Source of the DNA: an uncultured Fretibacterium sp.
Lineage (GTDB): Bacteria; Synergistota; Synergistia; Synergistales; Aminobacteriaceae
DNA length: 64,000 nt
Direction: 5' to 3'
Assembly: GCA_947168585.1 (NCBI GenBank)
Contig: CAMVMK010000002.1
Coordinates: forward strand, 1-64,000
Below, in pieces: positions 8,490 to 17,638 of the stretch (positions within the stretch are counted from its first letter, which is position 1; each line of letters begins with the position of its first letter). The translations under genes and the position numbers were made by a program. Under the pieces are notes generated by a model that saw nothing but the letters and a program-made list of their open reading frames with translations, was not told the origin of the DNA and made no database searches.

Positions 8490-9836
8490 TCATTCATATA
8501 TTAAATATGGTTTTCTTTGTTCCTTGAAAAATTCAACATCGCTTTTCCATGAAGCTTTAATCTCTTGAGCTGTTTTCCCTTCTTCTATCATGATCCGCAA
8601 TGAGGCAGAACCGCTCAGCTTATCGATCCAATAACGTCCCCGATCATCAGAAACTCCCCAAAAAGATTCATTAGGTACAACCGCTTTAACTGCTTTATAC
8701 ATGCTAACCAGGTAGTCAGGATTAATTCCATTGTTCCAAATATCTTCTATCGGAATATTTCTTAAATCAGCACCATAACAAACTTCCCCCTCGAATGGAG
8801 GATTCAAAGCACCGTCCATGCTTCGCGGCGTAAATGAAAAATCAAAACCGTCAACATCTTTTAAGTATGGACTGCCATAGACTTCAAAAGGAAAATCTGT
8901 CCCTCTGCCTACCGATGTAAGCGTATTTTCAAAGAAGCATGTAGAGGCATAAAGATAAACTGCTCTCATATCCTTGAGATTGGGAGAAGGACGTCTGATA
9001 AGAGATGTTTTTATTTCATGTGAATAATTTTTGCACGGTATCACTGTCAATTTACAAGCGTTCCGGCCTGCATTTAACCAGCCCTCACCGTTTATCATTT
9101 GAGCAAGTTCGCCCCAAGTCATGCCATATACGACAGGAATCGGAAGCTGTCCCACTACGGATTTATATGCTTCCTGTAAAATTGGGCCGCCAACATAAAA
9201 ACCGTTTGGATTAGGACGGTCTAAAATAATAACTTCTTTCCCTGCAGCAGCACAGGCATCCATCAGATAATATAAAGTAATATAGTACGTGTAATAACGC
9301 AGCCCTACATCTTGCATATCGACAACGAGTGTATCAAATTTTTCCATATCTTCCGAAGACGGTGAATGTGTATTATTGGCATAGAGTGATAATATAGGAA
9401 TTCCGGTTTTTTCATCTACGGAATTATCAATATTTGCTCCGGCATCTTCTGTACCGCGAAATCCGTGTTCAGGACAAAATATAGCTACAACATTTACATT
9501 TCTTTCGAGCAAGGCATCAAGAATATGTTCGCCGTAAACAATCTCATTTTCGTCTGCGTCGGTTCCAAATTTGATTAGTGATTGATCAATATCTGAACTA
9601 AAACCGGTTATCTCAGTACCGTCCTTCCTAAAAATCTTATCACCGACAATCCCTGTATGATTAGAATATAAAGCTATACGTTTACCATTCAAAATTGGAA
9701 TATACTTATCAAATTGTTCATTTCCAAGCAGAACACCATATAATTCTTCTTTAGATGAACCTCCACAGCCTTCGGAACTAACAACTATAAAAGATACAAA
9801 AATTAAGGCACAAATTATCATAAATTTTTTGTACAT
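8490..9836 (-). CDS. NamZ-like exo-beta-N-acetylmuramidase (DUF1343 / GH171), lipoprotein
   Basis: A 448-residue protein with a hydrophobic leader and a probable lipidated Cys24 (SSEGC, a poor lipobox). Family motifs are clear: PEHGFRG at 122-128, DMQDVGLRYYTY at 173-184 and LDRPNPNG near 205. The family includes Bacillus NamZ, which removes terminal N-acetylmuramic acid from peptidoglycan fragments, so wall recycling or foraging is likely. It stands alone on the minus strand. Its ribosome-binding sequence GAGGGGG is the 3' arm of the hairpin that ends the upstream operon, so expression may depend on read-through or on hairpin opening. Confidence 0.85.
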   Translation of the reverse strand: MYKKFMIICALIFVSFIVVSSEGCGGSSKEELYGVLLGNEQFDKYIPILNGKRIALYSNHTGIVGDKIFRKDGTEITGFSSDIDQSLIKFGTDADENEIVYGEHILDALLERNVNVVAIFCPEHGFRGTEDAGANIDNSVDEKTGIPILSLYANNTHSPSSEDMEKFDTLVVDMQDVGLRYYTYYITLYYLMDACAAAGKEVIILDRPNPNGFYVGGPILQEAYKSVVGQLPIPVVYGMTWGELAQMINGEGWLNAGRNACKLTVIPCKNYSHEIKTSLIRRPSPNLKDMRAVYLYASTCFFENTLTSVGRGTDFPFEVYGSPYLKDVDGFDFSFTPRSMDGALNPPFEGEVCYGADLRNIPIEDIWNNGINPDYLVSMYKAVKAVVPNESFWGVSDDRGRYWIDKLSGSASLRIMIEEGKTAQEIKASWKSDVEFFKEQRKPYLIYE

Positions 9837-9867
9837 AAAAAAACCCCCTCATAATTTTTTGAGGGAA
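9837..9867 (-). terminator. Intrinsic terminator of the ior operon, overlapping the namZ ribosome-binding site
   Basis: On the minus strand CCCTCA pairs with TGAGGG across an 8-base loop, followed by GG and seven T. The ATG of the NamZ-like gene follows at once, so the 3' arm GAGGGGG doubles as its Shine-Dalgarno sequence. Confidence 0.75.
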
Positions 9868-9900
9868 TTTTATCACATAAAAAAATTATAATTAAAAATT

Positions 9901-10335
9901 TTACAGTGCTGAGAGTGTCGGCTGATCTAAAAGCGTTACGCCCTCAAGTCGAAGAGCCGAAGCAGCTTTTTCGTTATCGCTCACTCTGAAAATCATGTAA
10001 GCAGTTTCGGATTTTTTATTGCCTAAAATTGCGTACATGTATTCAATATTAACACCGATCTTGTTGATGATGGTCAAAACTTTGTTGAGGCCGCCGGGAA
10101 CGTTAGGGACTTCAACCGCTAAAACTTCCGTCATGCTTGCGACAAAGCCCGCATCTTTCAAGACTGTAGCTGTGCCGATAACATCATCAACGATTAAACG
10201 GACTATGCCGAAATCGCTCGTTTCTGCTAATGAAAGTCCGCGCAAATCTATTTTTGCGTCAGCTAATGCCTGCGTCATTTCGTTAAGACAGCCGGGACGG
10301 TTTTCAAGAAAAACTGAAATTTGTTTCACGCTCAT
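9901..10335 (-). CDS. Tandem ACT-domain protein
   Basis: A 144-residue protein made of two ACT domains: MSVKQISVFLENRPGCL (residues 1-70) and VLAVEVPNVPGGLNKVL (72-140). ACT domains bind amino acids. In many anaerobes such a protein directly follows paaK and iorAB, and it is thought to sense the aromatic or branched amino acid being degraded. Last gene of the operon; 16 bases after paaK. Confidence 0.9.
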   Translation of the reverse strand: MSVKQISVFLENRPGCLNEMTQALADAKIDLRGLSLAETSDFGIVRLIVDDVIGTATVLKDAGFVASMTEVLAVEVPNVPGGLNKVLTIINKIGVNIEYMYAILGNKKSETAYMIFRVSDNEKAASALRLEGVTLLDQPTLSAL

Positions 10336-10351
10336 AAAAAATCACCCTTTC

Positions 10352-11653
10352 TTAAATTTTTCTGTTGTCGATTACACGGACGGCTTTGCCTTCACTGCGT
10401 ACGATTGTCTTAGGAGCAACAAGAGTAACTTTAGCTTTAAGACCGAGCATTGATTTCAAACCGTCAACGAGTTCGCTCTGGCGTTTATTAACTTCGCCTA
10501 AATTATCCGTGAACATTTCCGGAGTCATTTCGACTCTTACGTCAAGAGTATCAGTATTATTGACTCTGTCAACAATAATTTGATAATTCGCCGGGTAGCC
10601 CTGATTAATTAAGACTGTTTCAATCTGGCTCGGGAAGACGTTGACACCGCGAATTATTAACATGTCATCGGTGCGGCCTTTAAGTCTTGACATTCTTACG
10701 TGAGTTCTTCCGCAGGGGCATTTTTCGTACGACAAAGAAGTAATATCGCGTGTTCTGTAACGCAGGAGCGGGAAAGCCTCTTTATCGAGAGTAGTGAAAA
10801 CTAATTCGCCTAAACTTCCTTCGGGTAAAACTTCGCCGGTTTTAGGGTCAATAATTTCAGCAATGAAATAATCTTCATTAATGTGCATTCCGTGCTGGTC
10901 TTCACATTCAAACGAAACTCCGGGCCCGCAAAGCTCCGTTAATCCGTAAATGTCGTAGGCTTTAATTCCCATCGTGGCTTCAATGTCGCGGCGCATTTCT
11001 TCACTCCATGCCTCAGCACCGAAAATTCCGGCCTTCAAAGGAATCTGATCGGGAGTAAGCCCCATTTCTTTCATTCTTTCGCCGATAAAAGCAGCGTAAC
11101 TCGGAGTGCAGCATAAAATTGTTGCCGACAAATCTTTAATGAACATAATCTGCCGATCTGTGTTGCCTGACGATGTCGGAATTGTAAGAGAGCCTAATAA
11201 ATGGCTTCCTCCGTTAAGTCCGGGACCGCCTGTAAAAAGTCCGTAGCCGTAAGAAACTTGAACAACGTCCTCATTAGTTCCGCCTGCAGCAACGATAGCA
11301 CGGGCGCACATTTCTTCCCAGATGTGAATATCATGAAGAGTATAGAAAGCCACGACTCTTTGACCTGTTGTGCCCGAGGTTGACTGAATACGAACGCAGT
11401 CTTTTAAGGGTCTGCCCATGAGGCCGTAAGGATAAGCCTTTCTCAAATCGTCTTTAGTCAAGAACGGAAGTTTATGAAGATCATCAAGCGATTTAATATC
11501 GTCAGGGGTGAGGCCTTTTTCTTCCATTTTAGCGCGGTAATAAGGCACATCGTTCCAAACGTGGCGGACTTGCTTCAATAATTTTTCGTTCTGAAGCTCG
11601 CGGATTTTTTCATGCGGCATACACTCAATTTCTTGCTGAAAATATTTTCCCAA
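10352..11653 (-). CDS. paaK: Phenylacetate-CoA ligase family enzyme
   Basis: A 433-residue AMP-forming ligase. The phosphate-binding loop is STSGTTGQ near residue 91, followed by YGLTELCGPG near 237 and the C-terminal YRTRDIT and KGRTDDMLIIRG motifs. It activates an aryl acid such as phenylacetate or indoleacetate with ATP and CoA, or runs backwards to make ATP from the aryl-acetyl-CoA released by IorAB. In this operon the ATP-forming direction during amino acid fermentation is plausible. Full length. Confidence 0.92.
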   Translation of the reverse strand: MGKYFQQEIECMPHEKIRELQNEKLLKQVRHVWNDVPYYRAKMEEKGLTPDDIKSLDDLHKLPFLTKDDLRKAYPYGLMGRPLKDCVRIQSTSGTTGQRVVAFYTLHDIHIWEEMCARAIVAAGGTNEDVVQVSYGYGLFTGGPGLNGGSHLLGSLTIPTSSGNTDRQIMFIKDLSATILCCTPSYAAFIGERMKEMGLTPDQIPLKAGIFGAEAWSEEMRRDIEATMGIKAYDIYGLTELCGPGVSFECEDQHGMHINEDYFIAEIIDPKTGEVLPEGSLGELVFTTLDKEAFPLLRYRTRDITSLSYEKCPCGRTHVRMSRLKGRTDDMLIIRGVNVFPSQIETVLINQGYPANYQIIVDRVNNTDTLDVRVEMTPEMFTDNLGEVNKRQSELVDGLKSMLGLKAKVTLVAPKTIVRSEGKAVRVIDNRKI

Positions 11654-11678
11654 ATTAAAAACCTTCTTTCTAAAACAA

Positions 11679-11707
11679 TGAGGAGTTAGGAAGTAGGAAT
11701 TAGGAAT
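11679..11707 (+). repeat. Heptamer array between iorB and paaK, opposite to the genes
   Basis: Four degenerate 7-mers (TGAGGAG, TTAGGAA, GTAGGAA, TTAGGAA) read on the plus strand although both flanking genes are on the minus strand. Here the repeat cannot act as a ribosome-binding site. Confidence 0.75.
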
Positions 11708-12275
11708 TTTTACCTAACTCAAACGCTTTTTTATTAAGATCCAAAAATTTCGGCGGAACACATGCTTCAATAGCCTGCTGCCAAGCTTCCGGCTTAATAT
11801 CATTAAAATAATGGCTGAGTCTTCCAAGCAAAACTAAATTCACGGCCTTAGAACTTCCGGCCTGTTCAGCCAGTTTCAGACAGTCGAGAGCGTCAACTTT
11901 AACGCCCGTTGCTTTAATTTTTTCAAGCAAATTTTCAGGATAAGTCATCACGCCCGTTAAAACAGGCATGGGGTCAAGCTGTTGCGTTGAAGTTACGATT
12001 TGCCCGTCAGGCTTAAGATATTCGAGCCATCGGGCAGTCTCTAAAATTTCAAACGAGACAATAAAATCCGCCTCGCCTTTTTCAACGACAGGAGAATAAA
12101 CTTTATCACCGTATTTAACGTAAGTAACGACACTGCCGCCTCGCTGGCTCATTCCGTGAACTTCGGAGACTTTAACGTCAAAATTTTGACTCGTGAGCAA
12201 ATGCCCTAAGAGTTTGCTTGCTAAGACGCTGCCTTGACCGCCTACGCCGACAATCATAATATTTTTCGTTGACAT
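11700..12275 (-). CDS. iorB: Indolepyruvate ferredoxin oxidoreductase, beta subunit
   Basis: A 191-residue gamma-domain subunit of the 2-oxoacid:ferredoxin oxidoreductase family. It opens with MIVGVGGQGSVLASKLLG, the glycine-rich motif of the family, and contains VSEVHGMSQRGGSV. With IorA it converts aryl pyruvates, made by transamination of aromatic amino acids, into aryl-acetyl-CoA plus CO2 and reduced ferredoxin. Its ATG follows the coiled-coil gene's stop by two bases, so the three are one transcript. Confidence 0.92.
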   Translation of the reverse strand: MSTKNIMIVGVGGQGSVLASKLLGHLLTSQNFDVKVSEVHGMSQRGGSVVTYVKYGDKVYSPVVEKGEADFIVSFEILETARWLEYLKPDGQIVTSTQQLDPMPVLTGVMTYPENLLEKIKATGVKVDALDCLKLAEQAGSSKAVNLVLLGRLSHYFNDIKPEAWQQAIEACVPPKFLDLNKKAFELGKNS

Positions 12276-12277
12276 TG

Positions 12278-12973
12278 TTATTTAGCCTCCTGTCCGACTG
12301 CCAATTCTGCAATATGTCTGCTTATAGCAGCATTTATCATCGGCTCAATATCTTCATTTACGAAACGTTTTCTATCTTCGCTCATAAATTGTTTAACGTC
12401 TTCAATAGTTACTGACGGTTCAAACAGTTTTTTCAAAAAGCCCATTATCATCGGAGCAAATATCGCCGCCGCAAGAATAACGCCAAAGCCGCCGATGCCC
12501 CAGTAAACGACATCAACCATATTATCAACGCGTCCTTCAAGCACTCTGACTTCTGCTTTAAGCCCTTGAAATTCACTTGTTAGATTCGAACGAACCTGCT
12601 GAATTTCACCTTTTACTTCAGCGACAGCAGCGTTATTTTCTGAGCGTACTTGTTGAATTTCGCTTTTAAGTTCAGCAATAGAAGCATTAGTTTCTGAGCG
12701 TACTTGTTGAAGTTCACCTTTTACCTGCTGAATTTCGCCTTTTACTTCAGAAATAGCAGCGTTATTTTCAGTACGAACTTGCTGAATTTCGCCCGTCAAG
12801 TCTGAGCGGAGTTGTTGAATTTCGCCTTTAAGTTCATTTCTAAGGCCGTTAATTGAGTTATCGATATACGCTTTTAATTCAGTACCGTTTTTCTCAATTA
12901 AAATTTCAAGCCTGTCCATTCGCGCGTCAAAAACATCACGGCGGACATAAACATCATTATTGTTTTCAGCCAT
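12278..12973 (-). CDS. Coiled-coil protein with one C-terminal-third membrane segment, between iorA and iorB
   Basis: About 231 residues from the preferred start MAENNNDVYV, which has GGAGGGAG just upstream and lies one base after the iorA stop; a longer frame to 13003 overlaps iorA and is rejected. Residues 20-145 are a long coiled coil made of tandem 18-residue units (11+7) of the form GEIQQVRSENNAAVAEVK, with short 7- and 11-residue variants. One membrane segment follows (VVYWGIGGFGVILAAAIFAP), then a charged tail. No enzyme motif. A shorter relative with the same YWG-type membrane segment precedes mutS2. Function unknown; placement inside the ior operon suggests membrane anchoring or simple insertion. 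Confidence 0.75.
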   Translation of the reverse strand: MAENNNDVYVRRDVFDARMDRLEILIEKNGTELKAYIDNSINGLRNELKGEIQQLRSDLTGEIQQVRTENNAAISEVKGEIQQVKGELQQVRSETNASIAELKSEIQQVRSENNAAVAEVKGEIQQVRSNLTSEFQGLKAEVRVLEGRVDNMVDVVYWGIGGFGVILAAAIFAPMIMGFLKKLFEPSVTIEDVKQFMSEDRKRFVNEDIEPMINAAISRHIAELAVGQEAK

Positions 12974-12974
12974 A

Positions 12975-14729
12975 TTATTCTCCCTCCTTTGAAATATTTT
13001 CAAAAGCGTTGAACTTGCAAAGCTGTTCGCAGACTCCGCAGCCTACGCAAAGAGTTGAATCAACGTGAGCTTTTCCCTCTTTAATCGAAAGAGCGGGGCA
13101 GCCGATTTTCATACAGGATTTACAGCCTACGCATTTATTAACGTCAACTTTGAGCGGCGGATTATGTTTGACATATTTCAATAAAGCACAGGGACGGCGC
13201 GAAATTATTACGCTTGACTCATCGGCGGCGAGTTCTTCTTTAAGAGCGTCTTCGCATTCTTTCAAGTTATAAGGGTCAACAACTCTAACGCGGTTGAAGC
13301 CCATAGCGCGGCAAAGATTTTCAAGATTAATTTTTCCTGCCGGATCGCCCTTAATGTTATAACCTGTCGTAGGGTTCTGCTGGTGGCCGGTCATGCCTGT
13401 TATAGAATTATCTAAAATTATTACAACAGATTTGCTTTGATTATAAGCGATATTCGCAAGCCCCGTCATTCCGGAGTGCATGAAAGTCGAGTCGCCGATT
13501 ACAGCAACGACATTTTTATTTTTATCAGCGGAATTTTCGAGAGCCTTATTAAATCCGTGAAGCGCGCTTACAGACGCTCCCATGCAAAGAGTCATATCCA
13601 TAGCCGATAACGGAGCGACCGCGCCTAAAGTGTAACAGCCTATATCGCCGAGTACCGTGCATTTATTTTTATTCAGTGTGAAAAATAATCCTCTATGAGG
13701 ACAGCCCGCACACATTACAGGAGGACGCGGAGGGATTTTCTCGTCTAATTTAATTCCCGATGTTGATTTATTTAATAATTTTTCAGCGATTATATTTTGA
13801 TTTAATTCGCCTTCAATCGGAAATAAATTTTTGCCCTCGCAATTAATTCCCAAAGTTTTGCAATGATTTTCAATGAACGGATCAAGTTCTTCAACGATAA
13901 TTAAACGTTTAACTTTTTTAGCAAAATCTTTAATTTTTTCGTCAGGTAAAGGCCATACCATTCCGATTTTTAAGACGGGATATAAATCTCCGCAGGCTTC
14001 TTTTACATATTGATAACTCGTTGAAGATGTAATTATTCCGATTGAATTATCTTGGCCTTCGTCAACATAATTCATTTTTGAAAAGTCCGAATAAATTTTT
14101 AATCTCATCATTCGCTCTTCAATAATCGGATGTCTTTTAATGGCATTGCCCGGCATCATGACATATTTAGCGATATTTTTTTCGTAAGATTTTTCGTTAT
14201 CGTCATCACGCTGTCCGAGTTCGACTAAAGACTGGGAGTGAGCAACCCTCGTACACATTTTTACGATTACGGGAGTGTCAAATTCTTCTGAAATATCGTA
14301 AGCAGTTTTGAAAAATTCGAGAGCCTCCTGAGAGTCTGACGGCTCAAGCATAGGAAGTTTAGCGGCCTCTGCATAATGACGGCTGTCCTGTTCATTTTGG
14401 GACGAGTGCATACCGGCATCATCAGCGACACAGATAACCATTCCTGCATTAATTCCTGTATAAGAGACAGTGAATAAAGGATCTGCGGCAACGTTTAAGC
14501 CTACGTGTTTCATTCCGCAAAAACTCCGGCGGCCTGCAAGAGACGCACCGAAAGCCGTTTCCATTGCGACTTTTTCATTCGGAGCCCATTCGCAGTAAAT
14601 TTCATTAAATTTCGCGGCTTCTTCAGTAATTTCAGTGCTGGGAGTGCCGGGATAACTTGATGCAACACAGCAGCCTGCCTCGTAAAGTCCCCGGGCGGCG
14701 GCGGTGTTTCCTTGCATCAGCTTTTTCAT
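12975..14729 (-). CDS. iorA: Indolepyruvate ferredoxin oxidoreductase, alpha subunit
   Basis: A 584-residue subunit with, in order, the pyrimidine-binding domain (EAGCCVASSYPGTPSTEI), the thiamine-diphosphate domain (GDIGCYTLGA and GDSTFMHSGMTG) and two C-terminal 4Fe-4S clusters (CVGCKSCMKIGCP and CVGCGVCEQLC). It carries the catalytic centre that decarboxylates aryl pyruvates and passes electrons to ferredoxin in the cytoplasm. First gene of iorA-coiled coil-iorB-paaK-ACT, divergent from the ankyrin gene across 188 bases that must hold both promoters. Confidence 0.95.
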   Translation of the reverse strand: MKKLMQGNTAAARGLYEAGCCVASSYPGTPSTEITEEAAKFNEIYCEWAPNEKVAMETAFGASLAGRRSFCGMKHVGLNVAADPLFTVSYTGINAGMVICVADDAGMHSSQNEQDSRHYAEAAKLPMLEPSDSQEALEFFKTAYDISEEFDTPVIVKMCTRVAHSQSLVELGQRDDDNEKSYEKNIAKYVMMPGNAIKRHPIIEERMMRLKIYSDFSKMNYVDEGQDNSIGIITSSTSYQYVKEACGDLYPVLKIGMVWPLPDEKIKDFAKKVKRLIIVEELDPFIENHCKTLGINCEGKNLFPIEGELNQNIIAEKLLNKSTSGIKLDEKIPPRPPVMCAGCPHRGLFFTLNKNKCTVLGDIGCYTLGAVAPLSAMDMTLCMGASVSALHGFNKALENSADKNKNVVAVIGDSTFMHSGMTGLANIAYNQSKSVVIILDNSITGMTGHQQNPTTGYNIKGDPAGKINLENLCRAMGFNRVRVVDPYNLKECEDALKEELAADESSVIISRRPCALLKYVKHNPPLKVDVNKCVGCKSCMKIGCPALSIKEGKAHVDSTLCVGCGVCEQLCKFNAFENISKEGE

Positions 14730-14917
14730 TTTAATTTTTCCCCCTTCAAGTTTGAAGTGAATTTTAGCATTAGAAATTATTTTTTTAATGTCTCATGATT
14801 AAATCATAATCTCATAAAAGCGATTAAATTTTCAACGGTGTAAAAAAATAAAATCTATATTAAAATTTTACTAATAAAATTATAAGAAAAATATAAAAAA
14901 ATTTTGGGAGTTACAAA

Positions 14918-17584
14918 ATGCAAAGCAGATTTGAATTTCTTGAAGATCAAATTCCCAAATTAGCAGGCTACGGGAAAAACGCAGAAGAGGCTCTAAACTC
15001 TGATAATAATATCTGCCTGCTTAATCTCGGGCGCATTGCCGAAACTATCACGGAAACTTTATGCCGCGTCAATAACGTAGAAAAATTTTCAGACCTCTCA
15101 AGGTCTATAGACGAATTAGTCCGGCTCGAAATTATTGACGAAGATATAAGCCTGAAACTTAAAACTTTAATCGAAATTAAAAACGATGCTGAAGAAAATA
15201 ATTATGATTCTGAAACGGCCTGCGAACGTTTAATGACGACCGCTCACGATTTATGCGAGTGGTTTGTCCTTAAAGAAGTCGAAAATAAATTTGAATTTTT
15301 AGCTGAATTATATCCGCCGGATTTTATTCCGCCGCTTATAAATCTCGCAGAACTTGGCCGCGAAGCTGAGCAGAATTTATTTACTAACACACGCTATTGT
15401 TTAATTTGTCTCGGTGATGTCGGTGAAGCTATCGTTGATTATTTAATTACCGCGAACAGTGTTTCAGCTCAACGCGACCACTTAGACAGAATTAACGTCC
15501 TTTTTAATTTAGGAGTAATTCATGACGAGACTAAAGACGCTCTTCACAATTTAAGAATTTCAAGAAATAACGCCGTCCATGAACGCTATAATAATACTTA
15601 TACGTCCGAAGACGAAGCCGCACTCTTAGTTGAAGACGTTTTGAAATTATGCAGATGGATTTATAAAATCGTCTTGAAGCCCGGCTATATAGTCAAAGGA
15701 AAAATCGCGGAAATTAAAGAAGATTCTATTTCTGTTTTACTCGGTTCAATTCCGGCTGAAGTTCCTCTTGAGCAAATTCCTGAAGACCTGCCTGCCGACG
15801 GGCAAAACGAAAACGGCAGCTTAAAAAATTCCTACATAAAAGGGAAAAAATATCTTTTCAAAGTTCTTGAGAATGATAACGGCAAAATAATTTTAAGTCT
15901 CCGTGAAGCTGACGAAAATTATAAATCTAAAGTTCAGGAGATTAAACGCAAATATTCTCAATATAATCTCGGCCAAGAACTTAAAGCTAAAATAATAAGA
16001 ATAAGCAACTCAACAGGCGCGTTCGTCGAATTAAAAAACGGACTGCCCGCTCTAATTCCGCCGTCTGAAATAGTCGGACGGAAATTATATTCGATAGACG
16101 CTTCAGGAACTAAACACGTAAAATTTGATGTTGTTGCTCGTGTGAAATATATAAACCCTAAAAAATATCCGCCGATGCAGCTGACTTTGAGAGATCTTCC
16201 GGCTAAAAAAGCTAAGACCGAAACTACTCAGCTGCCTAAAATGAAAGATTTAGCTTTTATTTCGCTCTGCAAAAACGCCGGGCCGGATAAAATTTTAGAG
16301 GCTATCGACAAAAAAAACGCTGACCCTAACGCTAAAAATTCTAATAAATTTACAGCTTTAATGGAGGCCGCTCAATATAATAATCCAAGCGTCATAAAAA
16401 TTCTTTTAGAGGCCGGAGCAGAGGTCAACGCTAAAAACAAGGAAGGCAATACCGCTCTTCATTTCGCCGCTATGCAAAATTCTCACGATGCTATTGAAGA
16501 ATTAATTAACGGCGGTGCTGATATTAACGCTCTCAACAAAAAAAAGCATAAGCCCGTTTTTTATGCACGCTCAAATAAAAAATTAAATGATTACCCTTAT
16601 ATTATTGAACTTTTGACGGAGAAAAAAACTCAAGAGCCTGAGCCTGAAAATCTTTCAACGCCCGCGCCCGAAAAAATTGAAGAAAAAACGCCGCCGACTT
16701 CGCCCGCTGATGAAATTGTCCAGCCGGTTGCAATTAATTTAACTCTTATGAACGCGGTTAGAACAGGAACGCCGGAAGAAGTTTTAGAACTTATTAATAA
16801 CGGAGCTGATGTTAATTACAGAAATCAAACTCTTAACACTCCGCTGCATTTAGCCGCGCAACATAATAATTCTGAAACCGCAAAAATTCTGCTCGAAAAC
16901 GGCGCGGAAATTAACGCGAAAAATAATAATGATGAAACTCCTTTGCATCTTGCAATTCAGCCTAATCGTGATAATCTTGAAATTATCAAAACTTTATTGG
17001 CGTATAAACCTGATGTAAATGTAAAAAGCCAACCTTTAGGCAATACTGCGCTTCATTTTGCCGCAGGCTTAATAAACGAAAATAATGCTGAAGTTTGCAT
17101 AGAGCTTATAAAATCAGGAGCTTTGAATATAAAAAATAATAGAGGCGTTACACCGCTCGAAATCGCAAATAGAAGGGGATTGACTACAGTAGTGAATAAT
17201 TTATTACAGAAAAACTTTTTGAGAACCTGCCGCTCCGGGAGCAGCACGGAAATTGCCGAAGCTATTGCCGCCGGTGTCAACGTCAACGTAAAGAACAAAG
17301 AACTTAGAACGGCTTTAATGTTCGCGGCTTTATACAACACTGCCGAAGCTGTGAGTTATTTAATCGAGGCCGGAGCATATATTGACGCTCAAGATATTTA
17401 CGGGAGGACAGCTTTAATTTATGCCGCGTCAAGAAATACTGATGATGTCGTTGAACTTTTAATTGACGCGGGAGCAGAACTCGAATTAAAAGACACTTCG
17501 GGATTTTCGGCTTACGATTACGGAAGAAAAAATTACAGGCTCGCTGACACTGAAGCAATTAGAAGATTAGCCGGTGAAAATTAA
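14918..17584 (+). CDS. HEPN-like (DUF4145-type) / S1 / ankyrin-repeat protein
   Basis: An 888-residue multidomain protein. Residues 1-117 and 120-250 are two related helical units that resemble DUF4145/HEPN domains; the second ends in RNNAVH (216-221), matching the R-x4-H signature of HEPN RNases, while the first has lost it. Residues 255-330 and 348-420 look like two S1 RNA-binding barrels (GYIVKGKIAEI; LGQELKAKIIRIS). Residues 445-545 and 605-880 are ankyrin repeats of the form TPLHLAAQHNNSETAKILL. No signal peptide. The combination suggests RNA binding and possibly cleavage steered by ankyrin contacts. Domain limits are by eye. Single-gene transcript ended by a good terminator. Confidence 0.75.
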   Translation: MQSRFEFLEDQIPKLAGYGKNAEEALNSDNNICLLNLGRIAETITETLCRVNNVEKFSDLSRSIDELVRLEIIDEDISLKLKTLIEIKNDAEENNYDSETACERLMTTAHDLCEWFVLKEVENKFEFLAELYPPDFIPPLINLAELGREAEQNLFTNTRYCLICLGDVGEAIVDYLITANSVSAQRDHLDRINVLFNLGVIHDETKDALHNLRISRNNAVHERYNNTYTSEDEAALLVEDVLKLCRWIYKIVLKPGYIVKGKIAEIKEDSISVLLGSIPAEVPLEQIPEDLPADGQNENGSLKNSYIKGKKYLFKVLENDNGKIILSLREADENYKSKVQEIKRKYSQYNLGQELKAKIIRISNSTGAFVELKNGLPALIPPSEIVGRKLYSIDASGTKHVKFDVVARVKYINPKKYPPMQLTLRDLPAKKAKTETTQLPKMKDLAFISLCKNAGPDKILEAIDKKNADPNAKNSNKFTALMEAAQYNNPSVIKILLEAGAEVNAKNKEGNTALHFAAMQNSHDAIEELINGGADINALNKKKHKPVFYARSNKKLNDYPYIIELLTEKKTQEPEPENLSTPAPEKIEEKTPPTSPADEIVQPVAINLTLMNAVRTGTPEEVLELINNGADVNYRNQTLNTPLHLAAQHNNSETAKILLENGAEINAKNNNDETPLHLAIQPNRDNLEIIKTLLAYKPDVNVKSQPLGNTALHFAAGLINENNAEVCIELIKSGALNIKNNRGVTPLEIANRRGLTTVVNNLLQKNFLRTCRSGSSTEIAEAIAAGVNVNVKNKELRTALMFAALYNTAEAVSYLIEAGAYIDAQDIYGRTALIYAASRNTDDVVELLIDAGAELELKDTSGFSAYDYGRKNYRLADTEAIRRLAGEN

Positions 17585-17595
17585 AATTAATTTTT

Positions 17596-17638
17596 AACCC
17601 CTTCACCTGCATTAGGCGGACGGAGGGGTTTGTTTTTT
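17596..17638 (+). terminator. Intrinsic terminator after the ankyrin gene
   Basis: AACCCCT pairs with AGGGGTT around a loop of about 21 bases, followed by TG and six T. The 3' arm lies inside the last codons of the convergent yaaT gene. Confidence 0.75.

Noticed and set aside
12590-12820. Tandem DNA repeat that could be a CRISPR-like array
   Set aside because: The repeats are the 54-base units of the coiled-coil gene; there are no unique spacers.
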